Source: an uncultured Oscillospiraceae bacterium
Lineage (GTDB): Bacteria > Bacillota > Clostridia > Oscillospirales > Oscillospiraceae
Length of the DNA stretch: 35,402 bases
Assembly: GCA_934569045.1 (NCBI GenBank)
Contig: CAKTJX010000027.1
Location: forward strand, 1-35,402
Direction: 5' to 3'
The position numbers were made by a program, and so were the translations under genes. Position 1 is the first letter of the stretch. Every line of letters begins with the position of its first letter. The notes beneath the pieces are model-generated. The model searched no databases. It had not been told where the DNA came from and worked only from the letters and a program-made list of their open reading frames with translations. Shown here in pieces: positions 6,958 to 16,425 of this stretch.

Positions 6958-8925
6958 ATGGATAAGAAGCTGGATCGTTTGCTGAAGCCCGGGAAGGGTA
7001 TCTATTTTTTCATTTTATTTTGCTTCTGCGCGCTCTCCTTTCTGACGGGGTATACCTGGCTGGGCGTTGGAGAACTGGTGGTCGCCCTGCTGACAGTTGG
7101 CTTCTACCTGATGGAGCGGCAGCACCGGAAACGGATGCTGCAGCAGTATCTGCAATCCGACCCGGACTCCATGGAGAGCGTCTGCAAAGGCGATGGGCCG
7201 CTCCCCGCGCTGATGGTTCAGATGGACGATGGCAGCGTTGTGTGGGAAAACTACCGGTTTTCCCAGCTCAGCGGCGGCCTGAAGGCACTGGTGGATGAAA
7301 AGCTGGAGGATGTTCTGCCGGGCATCTCCCTGGATTTTCTCACCGCCGGAAAAACGGAGGCATCCCAGGATGTGACGCTGGATGACCGCCGTTATCGGGT
7401 TTACGGAACCATGCTCCGCAGCGCCGGCAGCCGTCTGGCGGTGCTGTATCTCAGCGATCTGACGGAAATGTACCAGATTCGGGACGAATATATCCGATCC
7501 CGCCCGGCGATTGCCATTATCCTCATTGATAACTATGAGGAAATGACCCAGAACCTGACAGAGAGCGCCATCTCCAAGCTGAACGCCAATCTGAACGATA
7601 CTATCACCCAGTGGACAGAGGATTACCATGGACTGCTTCGCCGCCTGGAGCGGAATCGGTTCCTGTTTATTTTTGAGAAGCGGGACCTGGATCGGGCCAA
7701 GGCGGATAAATTCTCCCTGCTGGAGAACATTCATAAGATCGTCAGCCCCTCCGGCCTGGCAGCTTCCATCTCCATTGGCCTGGGTGTGGACGGCGCGGAC
7801 TTTGAGGAGGGCTACAGCTTTGCGGCCCTGGGCATTGAGATGGCCCTGAGCCGGGGCGGCGACCAGGCGGTGATCAAGGACCGCTTCAATTTCGACTTCT
7901 ATGGCGGCCGCAGCAAGGAGACGGAGTACCGCAGCAAGGTCCGGTCCCGTGTAACGGCCAACTCCATGATGGAGCTGATTGCCCAGAGTGACCATGTGTT
8001 CATCATGGGCCATAAGAACGCCGACCTGGACTCCCTGGGCGCCGCGGTGGGCATGAGCTGCCTGTGCCGGAAGAAGGGGAAGAAGGCAAGCATTGTCATC
8101 GATCTGGAAAACAACGCCTGCCAGCGTCTTCTGGAGGAGCTGCGCAACGTGCCGGATTACCGGAACGTGTTCCTGTCCGGTCAGGACGCGCTTCTGGCCT
8201 GCGACAATAAGAGCATCCTGATCGTGGTGGATACGAACCGCCCGGATCAGGTGGAGTTCAAGCCATTGCTGGAGGCCATTTCCAAGGTCTGCGTAGTGGA
8301 TCACCACCGCCGGGCCGCGGATTATATCAATCCCGTGGTGGTGAATCTGCATGAGACCTACGCCTCCTCTGCCTGCGAGCTGGTGACGGAGCTGCTGACC
8401 TATGCCGTGGAGAGCCGGGATGTTCTGCCCATTGAGGCTAAGAGCCTGATGGCGGGCATCTGCCTGGATACCAAGTTCTTTAACGTCCGCACCGGCGAGC
8501 GCACCTTTGAGGCTGCCGCGGTTCTGCGCCGCATGGGCGCGGATACCACAGAGGTAAAGCTTTTGCTGCAAAACGACTTCCACGACACACTGGAAAAGTA
8601 CCAGATTATCAAGGAGGCCAAGCTCTACCGGGACGATCTGGCAATCGCCGCGCTGGAGCAGACCACCAATCGGATTCTGGCGGCCCAGGCAGCAGATGAG
8701 CTGCTGAATATTTCCGGAATCACCGCTTCCTTTGTGCTCTATCCCGATGGAGACGTGACCATCATCTCTGCCCGCAGCATCGGCACGGCCAACGTGCAGA
8801 TGATCCTGGAACCTTTGGGCGGCGGCGGCAACGCGGCCACCGCAGGCGCGCAGATGCAGGGGGTTACGGTGAAGGATGCGCTGGATAAACTGATTGCGTC
8901 CATTGACGCTTTCTATGAAGAATAA
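6958..8925 (+). CDS. gdpP: Cyclic-di-AMP phosphodiesterase GdpP
   Basis: This 655-residue membrane enzyme hydrolyses c-di-AMP and so sets the level of that second messenger. Two N-terminal membrane segments (about residues 15-55) are followed by a degenerate PAS domain, a degenerate GGDEF domain (about 170-310), and then DHH and DHHA1 domains. Catalytic motifs are visible: HKNADLDS near residue 352, VVDTNRPD near 424, VVDHHRR near 446, and GGGGNAATAGA near 621, where family members usually have GGGGH. The ATG has GAAGGAG seven bases upstream. It is first in an operon with rplI (15-base gap) and dnaB, the order known from many Bacillota. Confidence 0.95.
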   Translation: MDKKLDRLLKPGKGIYFFILFCFCALSFLTGYTWLGVGELVVALLTVGFYLMERQHRKRMLQQYLQSDPDSMESVCKGDGPLPALMVQMDDGSVVWENYRFSQLSGGLKALVDEKLEDVLPGISLDFLTAGKTEASQDVTLDDRRYRVYGTMLRSAGSRLAVLYLSDLTEMYQIRDEYIRSRPAIAIILIDNYEEMTQNLTESAISKLNANLNDTITQWTEDYHGLLRRLERNRFLFIFEKRDLDRAKADKFSLLENIHKIVSPSGLAASISIGLGVDGADFEEGYSFAALGIEMALSRGGDQAVIKDRFNFDFYGGRSKETEYRSKVRSRVTANSMMELIAQSDHVFIMGHKNADLDSLGAAVGMSCLCRKKGKKASIVIDLENNACQRLLEELRNVPDYRNVFLSGQDALLACDNKSILIVVDTNRPDQVEFKPLLEAISKVCVVDHHRRAADYINPVVVNLHETYASSACELVTELLTYAVESRDVLPIEAKSLMAGICLDTKFFNVRTGERTFEAAAVLRRMGADTTEVKLLLQNDFHDTLEKYQIIKEAKLYRDDLAIAALEQTTNRILAAQAADELLNISGITASFVLYPDGDVTIISARSIGTANVQMILEPLGGGGNAATAGAQMQGVTVKDALDKLIASIDAFYEE

Positions 8926-8939
8926 GGAGAATTGGAAAA

Positions 8940-9386
8940 ATGAAAGTTATTTTATTGCAGGATGTTCGTGGAAAGGGCAAGAAGGGCCAGATGCTGGAGG
9001 TTTCCGATGGCTACGCCCGCAATTATATGCTGCCGAGAAAAATCGCCATCGAGGCAACTGCCGATGCGGTGAACACCATGCGTATGAACGATAAGGCCAC
9101 CCAGGAGCGGATTGCCAAGGAAAAGGCGGAGGCCATGGAGATTTCCAAGCAGCTGCGGGAAATGACCGTTACCGTCACCGCCAAGGGCGGCGGAAACGGA
9201 CGCCTCTTTGGCTCCATTACCAACCAAGAAATTGCCGATGCCCTCAAGGCCAAGACCGGCATTGCCCTGGACAAGCGGAAAATTGTCATTTCCGATGTCA
9301 TCAAGAATGTGGGCACCTATACGGTAACCTGCAAGCTGGGCTACGAAATCACCGCGCCTCTGACGGTCAAGATCGAAGAGGCCTGA
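8940..9386 (+). CDS. rplI: 50S ribosomal protein L9
   Basis: This 148-residue protein has the standard two-domain L9 structure. The N-terminal rRNA-binding domain includes [24 protein letters not shown], here quoted as VRGKGKKGQ then DGYARNY. A long connecting helix rich in Lys, Glu and Ala follows (about residues 45-75), and then a C-terminal domain with [11 protein letters not shown]9 sits on 23S rRNA near the L1 stalk and affects reading-frame maintenance. The ATG follows the gdpP stop by 14 bases, with AAGGAGAA in the gap. The length and motifs are typical. Confidence 0.98.
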   Translation: MKVILLQDVRGKGKKGQMLEVSDGYARNYMLPRKIAIEATADAVNTMRMNDKATQERIAKEKAEAMEISKQLREMTVTVTAKGGGNGRLFGSITNQEIADALKAKTGIALDKRKIVISDVIKNVGTYTVTCKLGYEITAPLTVKIEEA

Positions 9387-9414
9387 TTGATCACACACGC
9401 AAAGGAGAGAAACT

Positions 9415-10752
9415 ATGGATGAAGAATTGATGGCCAGGCAGCAGCCCCAGTCTCTGGAGGCGGAGCAGGCCGTATTGGGCTCTATTCTCATCGATAGCCG
9501 TTGCGTGGCGGATATCATCGGCATTTTAAAGCCGGAGGATTTTTACCTGGACCAGAACCGGGAGATTTATGAAGCGGTTTACACTATGTTCAACTTCTCC
9601 CAGACCATTGACCCGGTTACGGTTCTGGATAAGCTGAAGGAGCTGGGCTACTATCACGATAACTCCCGGGAGTATGTGATGCAGCTCATGGAGATCACGC
9701 CTACCGCCGCCAACGCCGTGCGCTATGCCAATATCGTGCAGGAGAAGGCCATGCTGCGGGGCCTGGGCCAGGCGGCGGGAGATATCTCCGAAATGGTCTA
9801 TGAGCAGATGGGCACCGCCGGAGAAATTCTGGAATCCGCCGAGAAGAAGATCTATGCCCTCCGCAAAGGCGAACGGGGCGACAGCCTGGAGCATATCGGC
9901 ACTACGCTGCACAAGGTCTTTGACCACCTGGACGAGCTCTCCCAGTCGGATTCCGCCATTGCCGGTATGTCTACCGGTCTGAAGGATCTGGACAGCAAGA
10001 TCAACGGCCTGAACAAATCAGACCTTCTGCTGATCGCTGCCCGTCCCGCCATGGGCAAATCCGCCTTCGCTTTGAATATCGGTGTGAATGTGGCCCAGCA
10101 TTATAAGAAGACCGTGGCGATTTTCAACCTGGAAATGTCCCGGGAGCAGCTTGCCATGCGTCTGCTGGCAAATAAAAGCTATGTGGAGCTGCAAAAGCTT
10201 GCCACCGGCAAGCTCAGCGATGAGGAGTGGACCAAGCTCTGTATGGCCTCGGATGAGCTCAGCCGGATGGACATTCGGATTGACGACAACCCAACGGTGA
10301 CCGTGGCGGATATCAACGCCAAATGCCGCCGCCTGGACAATCTGGGCCTGATTATCATTGACTATCTGCAATTGATGCAGGGCTCCGGCTATGGCAAAAA
10401 CAGCGAAAACCGTGTGGTTGTGGTGGGTGAAATATCCCGCTCCCTGAAGATCATGGCGAAAGAGCTGAATGTGCCCGTCATCTGCCTGAGTCAGCTGTCC
10501 CGTGCGGTGGAAAGCCGGACGGACAAGCGGCCCATCCTGTCAGACCTTCGGGAATCCGGCGCTATCGAGCAGGACGCGGACTCCGTCATGTTCTTGTACC
10601 GGGATGAATACTATAATCAGAATACGGAAGAGAAGGGCGTTGCCGAGTGCATTGTGGCAAAGAACCGCCACGGGGAAACCGGCGCGGTAAAGCTGCAATG
10701 GGTGGGCCAGTACCAGTCCTTTGCGGACCGGGAGTGGAAGCATGCTGAGTAA
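9415..10752 (+). CDS. dnaB: Replicative DNA helicase DnaB
   Basis: This 445-residue hexameric 5'-3' helicase acts at the replication fork. The N-terminal domain begins with PQSLEAEQAVLGSIL, the typical DnaB opening. The RecA-like domain has Walker A ARPAMGKSAFAL near residue 210, Walker B IIIDYLQLM near 322, and the LSQLSRAVESR motif followed by SDLRESGAIEQDAD. There is no intein. The gene starts 28 bases after rplI, with AAGGAGAG in front of the ATG. Its last 11 bases overlap the start of tilS, suggesting coupled translation. Confidence 0.98.
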   Translation: MDEELMARQQPQSLEAEQAVLGSILIDSRCVADIIGILKPEDFYLDQNREIYEAVYTMFNFSQTIDPVTVLDKLKELGYYHDNSREYVMQLMEITPTAANAVRYANIVQEKAMLRGLGQAAGDISEMVYEQMGTAGEILESAEKKIYALRKGERGDSLEHIGTTLHKVFDHLDELSQSDSAIAGMSTGLKDLDSKINGLNKSDLLLIAARPAMGKSAFALNIGVNVAQHYKKTVAIFNLEMSREQLAMRLLANKSYVELQKLATGKLSDEEWTKLCMASDELSRMDIRIDDNPTVTVADINAKCRRLDNLGLIIIDYLQLMQGSGYGKNSENRVVVVGEISRSLKIMAKELNVPVICLSQLSRAVESRTDKRPILSDLRESGAIEQDADSVMFLYRDEYYNQNTEEKGVAECIVAKNRHGETGAVKLQWVGQYQSFADREWKHAE

Positions 10753-12046
10753 ACTGCGCAGCTTTGTCAAGGAATATGGGCTGATTCAGCCGGAAGACCG
10801 GGTGATTGCCGCCCTGTCCGGCGGCGCGGACTCCGTGGCCCTCACCTTCGCCCTGTACCTTCTCAAAGAGGAGCTGGGAATTACCCTGGAGGCGGCCCAT
10901 TTTAACCACCGCCTTCGGGGGGAAGAATCGGATCGGGACGAGGCCTTTGCGCGGCAGTTCTGTGACCGCTACGCCATCGCGCTGCATCTGGGCAGCGCCC
11001 AGGTGGTTCCCGGAAAGAAGGGCCTGGAGGCCGCGGCCCGTGATGCCCGCTATGCGTTTCTGCGGGGCCTGCCGGGAAAGATTGCCACTGCCCATACCGC
11101 GGATGACAACGCGGAGACGGTGCTGCTCCGTCTGATTCGGGGCACAGGGCTGAAAGGTCTGGGAGCCATTGCACCCGTGTCCGGCAATGTGATTCGCCCC
11201 ATGCTCTCTGTAACCCGGCAGGAGGTGGAGGACTTTCTGGCGGAGTACGCCCTCCCTCATGTAGAGGACAGCTCCAACGGCGGTGACGCATTCCTGCGGA
11301 ACCGGGTTCGGCACGATATCATGCCCCTGCTTCGCCGGGAAAACCCCAGAATTGGAGAAAATCTGTCCGAGCTTGCCCTGGGTCTGCGGCTGGATGAAGA
11401 ATATCTTCGGGGACAGCTCCCAGCGGAGGCCCCGGGTGTCGCGCAATTGCAGTCCATGGCCCCGGCCCTGCGGCGCAGGCTGCTGGAACGGTTCCTGAAG
11501 GGAAACGGGGTCCGGGAGCCGGAGCAGACCCACATTCTGCAATTGGAAACGCTGGTGTTCCACTGGAATCCCTCCGCTTCCATGCAGTTTCCGGGCGGGA
11601 TCACCATTGGACGGCAGTATGACCGTCTGGTGCGGCTCCAGGAGCCGACAGCCTTGCGGACGCGGCAGCTGGCCTGCCCCGGAAGGACGGAGATCCCGGA
11701 ACTGGGCGGGACCGTTCTCTGCGATCAGGCGCGGAGCCTGGAGCCGGAAACGGGTGCCTATCTCGTGCATCCGCAGGGGGCCCTCATGCTGCGGTGCCGC
11801 ATACCCGGGGACGCGATCACCCTTCCCGGGGGCACCAAGACACTGAAAAAACTGTATATTGACCGCAAAATCCCTGCTTCCCGCCGCGGTCTTGTGCCGG
11901 TGCTGGCGGATGAGGGAGGGGTGATTGCGGTTTTTGGCCTGGGGGCAAATGAGAACCGCCGGGCGCAGGATTTGCCCGCCGTGCGGGTACGCTTTGTGCA
12001 AACAAATAAAGAGGAATCAAACGGAGGTTCAGACAATGGAAAATGA
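10742..12046 (+). CDS. tilS: tRNA(Ile)-lysidine synthase TilS
   Basis: This 434-residue protein modifies C34 of the minor tRNA-Ile (CAU) to lysidine, allowing AUA decoding. The PP-loop ATPase motif ALSGGADSVAL lies near residue 25, HFNHRLRG near 58, and TAHTADDNAETVLLRLIRGTG near 118, with RPML after it. The C-terminal domain (IPGDAITLPGG, then KKLYIDRKIP) is complete. I chose the ATG at 10742, which overlaps dnaB by 11 bases and has GGGAG upstream. An in-frame TTG at 10721 is less likely. The 3' end overlaps the hpt start by 11 bases. Confidence 0.95.
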   Translation: MLSKLRSFVKEYGLIQPEDRVIAALSGGADSVALTFALYLLKEELGITLEAAHFNHRLRGEESDRDEAFARQFCDRYAIALHLGSAQVVPGKKGLEAAARDARYAFLRGLPGKIATAHTADDNAETVLLRLIRGTGLKGLGAIAPVSGNVIRPMLSVTRQEVEDFLAEYALPHVEDSSNGGDAFLRNRVRHDIMPLLRRENPRIGENLSELALGLRLDEEYLRGQLPAEAPGVAQLQSMAPALRRRLLERFLKGNGVREPEQTHILQLETLVFHWNPSASMQFPGGITIGRQYDRLVRLQEPTALRTRQLACPGRTEIPELGGTVLCDQARSLEPETGAYLVHPQGALMLRCRIPGDAITLPGGTKTLKKLYIDRKIPASRRGLVPVLADEGGVIAVFGLGANENRRAQDLPAVRVRFVQTNKEESNGGSDNGK

Positions 12047-12578
12047 TATCTTGAAGGTTTTGATCACGGAGGAGCAGATCCGTCAGCGCATCAGCGAGCT
12101 GGGCCAGGAGTTGACCCGGGACTACCAGGACAAGGACCCGGTGATTGTCGGTGTCCTGAAGGGTGTTGTGGTCTTCTACGCGGATATGATCCGCCAGATC
12201 AAGGCTCCCTGTCAGATGGACTTTATGTGGATTTCCTCTTACGCAGGCACCACCTCCACTGGAAATATGGAGGTCAAGCGGGATATCTCTTCCGATATCA
12301 AGGGCCGCCATGTGCTGATCCTGGAGGATATCTATGATACCGGCAATTCTCTGGACTTTACCTACCGGCATCTGCTGGCCAAGGAGCCGGCCTCTTTGAA
12401 AATCTGTACCTTCCTGGACAAACCCGCCCGCCGCAAGTCCGGCATCACCCTGAAGCCGGACTATGTGGGCTACACGGTGCCCAACGAGTTCGTGGTGGGC
12501 TACGGCCTGGACTACAATGAGCACTACCGCAATCTGCCCTATATCGGGGTGCTGAAGCCGGAAGCCTACGGTGCATAA
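12036..12578 (+). CDS. hpt: Hypoxanthine phosphoribosyltransferase
   Basis: This 180-residue purine-salvage enzyme transfers ribose-5-phosphate from PRPP to hypoxanthine or guanine. The PRPP-binding loop reads VLILEDIYDTGNSL near residues 92-105. VGVLKG near residue 40 and the DYVGYTVPNEFVVGYGLDY segment near 147 (base binding) are characteristic. The ATG at 12036 lies inside the end of tilS, behind a strong ribosome site (GGAGG, about 8 bases away). The order tilS-hpt-ftsH is conserved in Bacillota, which supports both the function and the start. Confidence 0.96.
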   Translation: MENDILKVLITEEQIRQRISELGQELTRDYQDKDPVIVGVLKGVVVFYADMIRQIKAPCQMDFMWISSYAGTTSTGNMEVKRDISSDIKGRHVLILEDIYDTGNSLDFTYRHLLAKEPASLKICTFLDKPARRKSGITLKPDYVGYTVPNEFVVGYGLDYNEHYRNLPYIGVLKPEAYGA

Positions 12579-12602
12579 GACGCAAATAAGGAGTTTAACG
12601 AT

Positions 12603-14480
12603 TTGAATTACAAAAAACTGATCCCCACGGTGCTGTACCTGGCGGTGCTGTTTCTGATCCTCTCCTGGGCCAGCGGCCTGATGACCGGCAGCACCAGCGC
12701 CATGCCCTATTCTCAGGTGGTCGATCTGTTCCAGAAGGAGCAGGTTCGCAGCTTTGTGGTGAAGGACAATACCATTACCCTGGAACTGCGCAGCCCCGTG
12801 GGAGGAAAGACGGAGATTCGCACGAACCTGGCCCAGGTGGAGAGCTTCCGGCAGGAGATGGAGCCGCTGATTTTGCAGCAAAAGGAAAGCGGCATCCTGG
12901 AGAGCTATGATTTCATTCCCGGAAGGTCCTTTTCTCCCTATGATCTGGTGATTCCGCTGCTGATTGTTGGCGCGGTGCTTCTGGTGCTCTGGACGGTGCT
13001 CATGGGCCGTATGAACGGAAACAATCCCATGGCAAACTTCGGGAAGGCCCGGACGGTCCTGGGTGTGCCGGACGGCAAGAAGGTGACCTTTGAGGATGTG
13101 GCCGGTGCGGACGAAGAAAAGGAGGAGCTCCAGGAGATCGTGGATTTCCTGCGGGACCCTGAAAAATTCACAAAGATTGGCGCCCGCATTCCCCATGGCA
13201 TTCTGCTGGTGGGCCCTCCGGGCACGGGCAAAACGCTGCTTGCCCGGGCAGTTGCCGGTGAGGCAGGCGTGCAGTTCCTGTCCATTTCCGGCTCTGACTT
13301 TGTAGAGATGTATGTAGGCGTGGGCGCCAGCCGTGTCCGGGATCTCTTTGAGCAGGCCAAGAAGCTGGCGCCCGCCATTGTGTTCATCGATGAAATTGAT
13401 GCCGTTGGCCGCAAGCGCGGCACCGGCCTGGGCGGCGGCCACGATGAAAAGGAGCAGACCCTGAACCAGCTCCTGGTGGAGATGGACGGCTTCGGCCACA
13501 CCGAGGGCATTATTGTTCTGGCTGCCACCAACCGGCCGGACATTCTGGACCCGGCGCTGCTGCGGCCCGGCCGCTTTGACCGCCAGATCCAGGTGAACCG
13601 CCCGGATGTGAAGGGCCGTGAGGAAATTCTGAAGGTCCATGCCAAGGATAAGAAGCTGGATGACACCGTGAATCTGCGCACCGTGGCACGGGCCACCTCC
13701 GGCTTTACCGGCGCGGATCTCAGCAATCTTCTCAACGAGGCAGCCATTATGGCGGCACGGCAGAACCGCCTGGTTCTGAACATGGAGGATATCAACGAGG
13801 CTCTGATGAAGATTGTGGCCGGGCCTGCCAAGCACAGCCATGTCCAGTCCCGCCGGGATCTGAAGACTACGGCCATTCACGAGGCAGGGCACGCGGTGGC
13901 CATGTACCGGCTGCCGTCTCACGACCCGGTGCGGCAGATCTCCATTGTGCCCCGTGGCAGAAGCCTGGGCGCAACCTGGTATCTACCCAAGGACGATTCC
14001 TCCAATCTGACCCGCAACGAAATGTACGAGCAGATCGTGGGCCTGCTGGGCGGCCGTGTGGCCGAGGCGCTGTATGTGGGCGATATCTCCGTGGGCGCTG
14101 CCAATGACATTGACCGGGCCACAAAGCTTGCCAAGGACATGGTAGCCCGCTACGGCATGTGCGAGAAGCTGGGCGCGGTGTCCTACCTGGACGATGGCGA
14201 GGTGTTCATCGGACGGGACTATCAGAACACCAAGAGCTATTCCGAAAAGGTGGCCGGAACCATCGATGAAGAGGTGAAGGCCCTGATCGATCAGGCCTAT
14301 GAGGACTGCAAGGCCATCCTGACCAAGGACGGTGAAAAGCTGCAGCAGGTGGTGGATTACCTGATGGCCAACGAGACCATGACCGGCGCGCAGTTTGCGG
14401 AGCTGATGGAGGGCAAGCCTCTGTCAGAGGCTTCCAGCACGGCGCTGACTGATGGCTACGAGGACAATCCCGAAGTTTAA
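12603..14480 (+). CDS. ftsH: ATP-dependent zinc metalloprotease FtsH
   Basis: This 625-residue hexameric membrane protease degrades misfolded membrane proteins and short-lived regulators. Two N-terminal membrane segments (about residues 7-25 and 112-134) flank an extracytoplasmic domain. The AAA domain has Walker A GPPGTGKT near residue 204, Walker B IVFIDEID near 260 and the RPGRFDR second-region-of-homology. The protease domain has the zinc motif HEAGH near 426. The start codon is TTG, with AAGGAG nine bases upstream. It is the last gene of the operon and a terminator-like stem follows. Confidence 0.98.
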   Translation: MNYKKLIPTVLYLAVLFLILSWASGLMTGSTSAMPYSQVVDLFQKEQVRSFVVKDNTITLELRSPVGGKTEIRTNLAQVESFRQEMEPLILQQKESGILESYDFIPGRSFSPYDLVIPLLIVGAVLLVLWTVLMGRMNGNNPMANFGKARTVLGVPDGKKVTFEDVAGADEEKEELQEIVDFLRDPEKFTKIGARIPHGILLVGPPGTGKTLLARAVAGEAGVQFLSISGSDFVEMYVGVGASRVRDLFEQAKKLAPAIVFIDEIDAVGRKRGTGLGGGHDEKEQTLNQLLVEMDGFGHTEGIIVLAATNRPDILDPALLRPGRFDRQIQVNRPDVKGREEILKVHAKDKKLDDTVNLRTVARATSGFTGADLSNLLNEAAIMAARQNRLVLNMEDINEALMKIVAGPAKHSHVQSRRDLKTTAIHEAGHAVAMYRLPSHDPVRQISIVPRGRSLGATWYLPKDDSSNLTRNEMYEQIVGLLGGRVAEALYVGDISVGAANDIDRATKLAKDMVARYGMCEKLGAVSYLDDGEVFIGRDYQNTKSYSEKVAGTIDEEVKALIDQAYEDCKAILTKDGEKLQQVVDYLMANETMTGAQFAELMEGKPLSEASSTALTDGYEDNPEV

Positions 14481-14483
14481 CGT

Positions 14484-14515
14484 AACCCCGGCAGGGCTCT
14501 GGCTCTGCCGGGGTT
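14484..14515 (+). terminator. Terminator after ftsH
   Basis: An 11-bp perfect stem (AACCCCGGCAG and complement) with a 10-base loop starts 3 bases after the ftsH stop. The T tract is short (TTTGCTG), so termination may be partial. Confidence 0.72.
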
Positions 14516-14526
14516 TGCTGCGGGAT

Positions 14527-14555
14527 TTGCCGAAATCAGAAAAGCGTGATATAGT
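14527..14555 (+). promoter_or_regulatory. Promoter of the flavin reductase gene
   Basis: TTGCCG, a 17-base spacer, then TATAGT preceded by TGA (extended -10). It lies 33 bases upstream of the start codon. Confidence 0.72.
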
Positions 14556-14588
14556 GTAGGCATTCAGAAAACAAGGAGGAAGCAAACA

Positions 14589-15149
14589 ATGCGTAAGAAT
14601 TTTGGCGCGAAGCCCTGGACCTATCCGCAGCCCGTTTTCATCATCGGCAGCTTCGATGAGCAGGGGAACCCGGATGCTATGAATGCCGCCTGGGGCGGCA
14701 TCAGCGATGATGCGGAGCTCTCCATGTGCCTCAGCGCGGGACACAAGACCGTCAAGAATATTCTCTCCCGGAAGGCCTTCACCGTCAGCATGGCGGTTGC
14801 GTCCCAGACGGCGGCATGTGACTATGTGGGCCTGGTCAGCGGCAACCACACCCCGGATAAATTCCAGAAGGCTGGCTTCCACGCGGAGAAATCGTCCTTT
14901 GTGGACGCACCCCTGATTCAGGAGCTGCCCATGGCGGTGGAGTGCCAGCTGGTGAGCTATGACCCGGAAACCTGCCGCATGGTGGGCAAAATTGTCAATG
15001 TCAGCGCCGATGAGTCCGTGCTGGACGGCGAGGGAAAGATCGACCCGGAGAAGCTGGAGCCGATCGTTTTTGATCCCGTGCAGCAGACCTACCGGAAGCT
15101 GGGCCCGGTTACCGGAAAGGCATTCCAGGAAGGGAAGAAGCTGAAATAA
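14589..15149 (+). CDS. Flavin reductase family protein (FMN-binding split barrel)
   Basis: This 186-residue cytoplasmic protein belongs to the flavin reductase-like / flavoredoxin family. The opening YPQPVFIIGSFDEQGNPDAMNAAWGGISDD and the later AGHKTVKNI segment are typical of the FMN-binding split barrel (only short parts are needed to recognise it: QPVFIIGS, NAAWGG, HKTVKNI). In anaerobes such proteins pass electrons between NAD(P)H or ferredoxin-linked donors and flavin or metal acceptors. The precise partner is unknown. The ATG has AAGGAGG about nine bases upstream. It has its own promoter, and the following 426-base gap carries the glycine riboswitch of the next gene, so it is monocistronic. 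Confidence 0.88.
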   Translation: MRKNFGAKPWTYPQPVFIIGSFDEQGNPDAMNAAWGGISDDAELSMCLSAGHKTVKNILSRKAFTVSMAVASQTAACDYVGLVSGNHTPDKFQKAGFHAEKSSFVDAPLIQELPMAVECQLVSYDPETCRMVGKIVNVSADESVLDGEGKIDPEKLEPIVFDPVQQTYRKLGPVTGKAFQEGKKLK

Positions 15150-15253
15150 TTTCCGGCGGATTTCCCATTTCTACAGGGGCTGAATTCCGTAATTCTGGAA
15201 AAAGTAACAAAATGCAAGGGCAAAATGCAATTTCTGCGTTTTTTGCAAAGCTA

Positions 15254-15262
15254 TGCTATATT
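15254..15262 (+). promoter_or_regulatory. Extended -10 promoter driving the glycine riboswitch
   Basis: TGC-TATATT about 25 bases before the first aptamer, with no good -35 at the normal distance. A direct repeat of AAAATGCAA (15209-15217 and 15222-15230) lies just upstream and could be a regulator site. Confidence 0.55.
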
Positions 15263-15286
15263 GAACCCATCCAAAAACTGAATATC

Positions 15287-15470
15287 GTGCGATAAGAAGC
15301 CAGCGGAAAACAGGGTTTTCGCCCGACCGAAGGAGTAACACTCTCAGGTATCGTTTTCAAACGGTAGGACCGCCGGTGGATCGCACTCTGGAGACATCCG
15401 CATCAAGCGGAGGCCGAAGGTGCAAGGGGTGGTCAAACACCGAATCTCTCAGGCAAAAGGACAGAGGAAC
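15287..15470 (+). promoter_or_regulatory. Tandem glycine riboswitch
   Basis: Two aptamers are recognisable. The first (15287-15386) is closed by GTGCGAT pairing with ATCGCAC and contains CCGAAGGAGTAA followed by ACTCTCAGGT. The second (15386-15466) is closed by CTCTG pairing with CAGAG and contains GCCGAAGGTGCAA, then CTCTCAGGCAAAAGGACAG, both diagnostic of the glycine family. An intrinsic terminator follows, so this is most simply a transcriptional ON switch in which glycine prevents termination. Glycine riboswitches in front of AGCS transporters are well known. Here the downstream transporter is internally deleted. Confidence 0.94.
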
Positions 15471-15521
15471 AGACGGCAATTGGGAAGCGTTCTATTTCCA
15501 TGCGGTTTCTGAACTTTTTTG

Positions 15522-15554
15522 CAGGAGTACCCCTTGCGGGTATTCCTGTTTTTT
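15522..15554 (+). terminator. Riboswitch expression-platform terminator
   Basis: CAGGAGTACCC pairs with GGGTATTCCTG (one G-T pair) around a 5-base loop and is followed by TTTTTT. It lies 21 bases before the transporter ATG, placed to be controlled by the glycine aptamers. Confidence 0.9.
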
Positions 15555-15575
15555 ACAAAAAGGGAGGATTCTTCT

Positions 15576-16307
15576 ATGCGTGGACTGCGGGACATGATCG
15601 CCCTTGTCAATGGCAAGGTGAACGACTTTGTGTGGGGCATCCCTATGCTGGTGCTGCTGGTGGGCACCGGCATTCTGATGACCGTGCTGACCAAGGGCTT
15701 CCAGCTCAGCCATTTCCGGTACTGGATGGCAAATACCATCGGCGCGATTTTCAAAAACAAGCACGTTACTGCCCATACCCACAAGGATGACCGGGCAATC
15801 AGCCAGTTCCAGAGCCTGTGCACGGCGCTGGCGGTGCTGACCAGTGGCCTGGTAGACCTGAATACCGGTGCGGTTCTGACCACCACGGAGAAAACCGCCA
15901 TGGTGGCGGAGGCCTTTGGCCTGCATTTCGGTGCCTTTGGCAACGCGTTCATTGCCATCGCCATTCTGCTGTTTGCCTTCTCTACGGTGCTCGGCTGGAG
16001 CCACTACGGCACCAAGGCCTTTGAGTATCTCTTCGGCACGAAAGCAGCCATGTACTACAAGGTGTTTTTTGTCTGCTTTATCATGGTGGGCGCTACCATG
16101 AAGCTGGACCTTGCCTGGGATTTGAGCGACACCTTTAACGGCCTGATGGCGATTCCAAATCTGATCGGCGTTGTGGCCCTCAGCGGCACGGTGCGGAAGG
16201 TCACAAAGAACTATGTGGACAGAGCTCTGCGGGGGAAGATTGTGGAGCCAATGTATTCCGCATTCCCGGATATCCAGGCGGAGCAGGAAAAGAGCGCGAC
16301 ACACTGA
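15576..16307 (+). CDS. Alanine/glycine:cation symporter (AGCS family), large in-frame internal deletion
   Basis: The product is only 243 residues, while AGCS symporters are about 450-490. The first 86 residues match the normal N-terminus (VWGIPMLVLLVGTGILMT, then FQSLCTALA). At that point the usual ATVGTGNI-GVA segment should follow, but the sequence jumps to VLTSGLVDLNTGAVLTT, then FAFSTVLGWSHYG and FNGLMAIPNLIG, which are the last third of the family. Roughly 230 central residues are missing, including the Na+/substrate-binding segment and the NEAGLGSAP signature. The junction (about 15819-15835) falls in CTALA, a sequence resembling the one normally found at both sides of the missing part, which suggests recombination between short repeats. 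The frame is intact, the ATG has GGGAGG upstream, and control elements are intact. Transport activity is unlikely; an assembly collapse cannot be excluded. Confidence 0.87.
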   Translation: MRGLRDMIALVNGKVNDFVWGIPMLVLLVGTGILMTVLTKGFQLSHFRYWMANTIGAIFKNKHVTAHTHKDDRAISQFQSLCTALAVLTSGLVDLNTGAVLTTTEKTAMVAEAFGLHFGAFGNAFIAIAILLFAFSTVLGWSHYGTKAFEYLFGTKAAMYYKVFFVCFIMVGATMKLDLAWDLSDTFNGLMAIPNLIGVVALSGTVRKVTKNYVDRALRGKIVEPMYSAFPDIQAEQEKSATH

Positions 16308-16321
16308 TATCATCGATAAGC

Positions 16322-16358
16322 GTCCGCGGCGAAAGAACCAAATCGCCGCGGACCTTTT
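16322..16358 (+). terminator. Terminator after the AGCS gene
   Basis: A perfect 11-bp stem (GTCCGCGGCGA and complement) with a 10-base loop is followed by CTTTTGCCTT. Confidence 0.85.
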
Positions 16359-16367
16359 GCCTTCCGG

Positions 16368-16396
16368 TTGCAAAATCCTTTCAAATCTGCTATGAT
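16368..16396 (+). promoter_or_regulatory. Promoter of the surface protein gene
   Basis: TTGCAA, a 17-base spacer, then TATGAT preceded by TGC (extended -10). It lies 29 bases upstream of the start codon. Confidence 0.75.
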
Positions 16397-16425
16397 AGGA
16401 AAAAAAGGAATTGAGATGAGGGAAT

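Noticed and set aside
11817..13922. 701-residue minus-strand open frame
   Set aside because: It lies antisense to tilS, hpt and ftsH, all certain genes, and shows no family motif.
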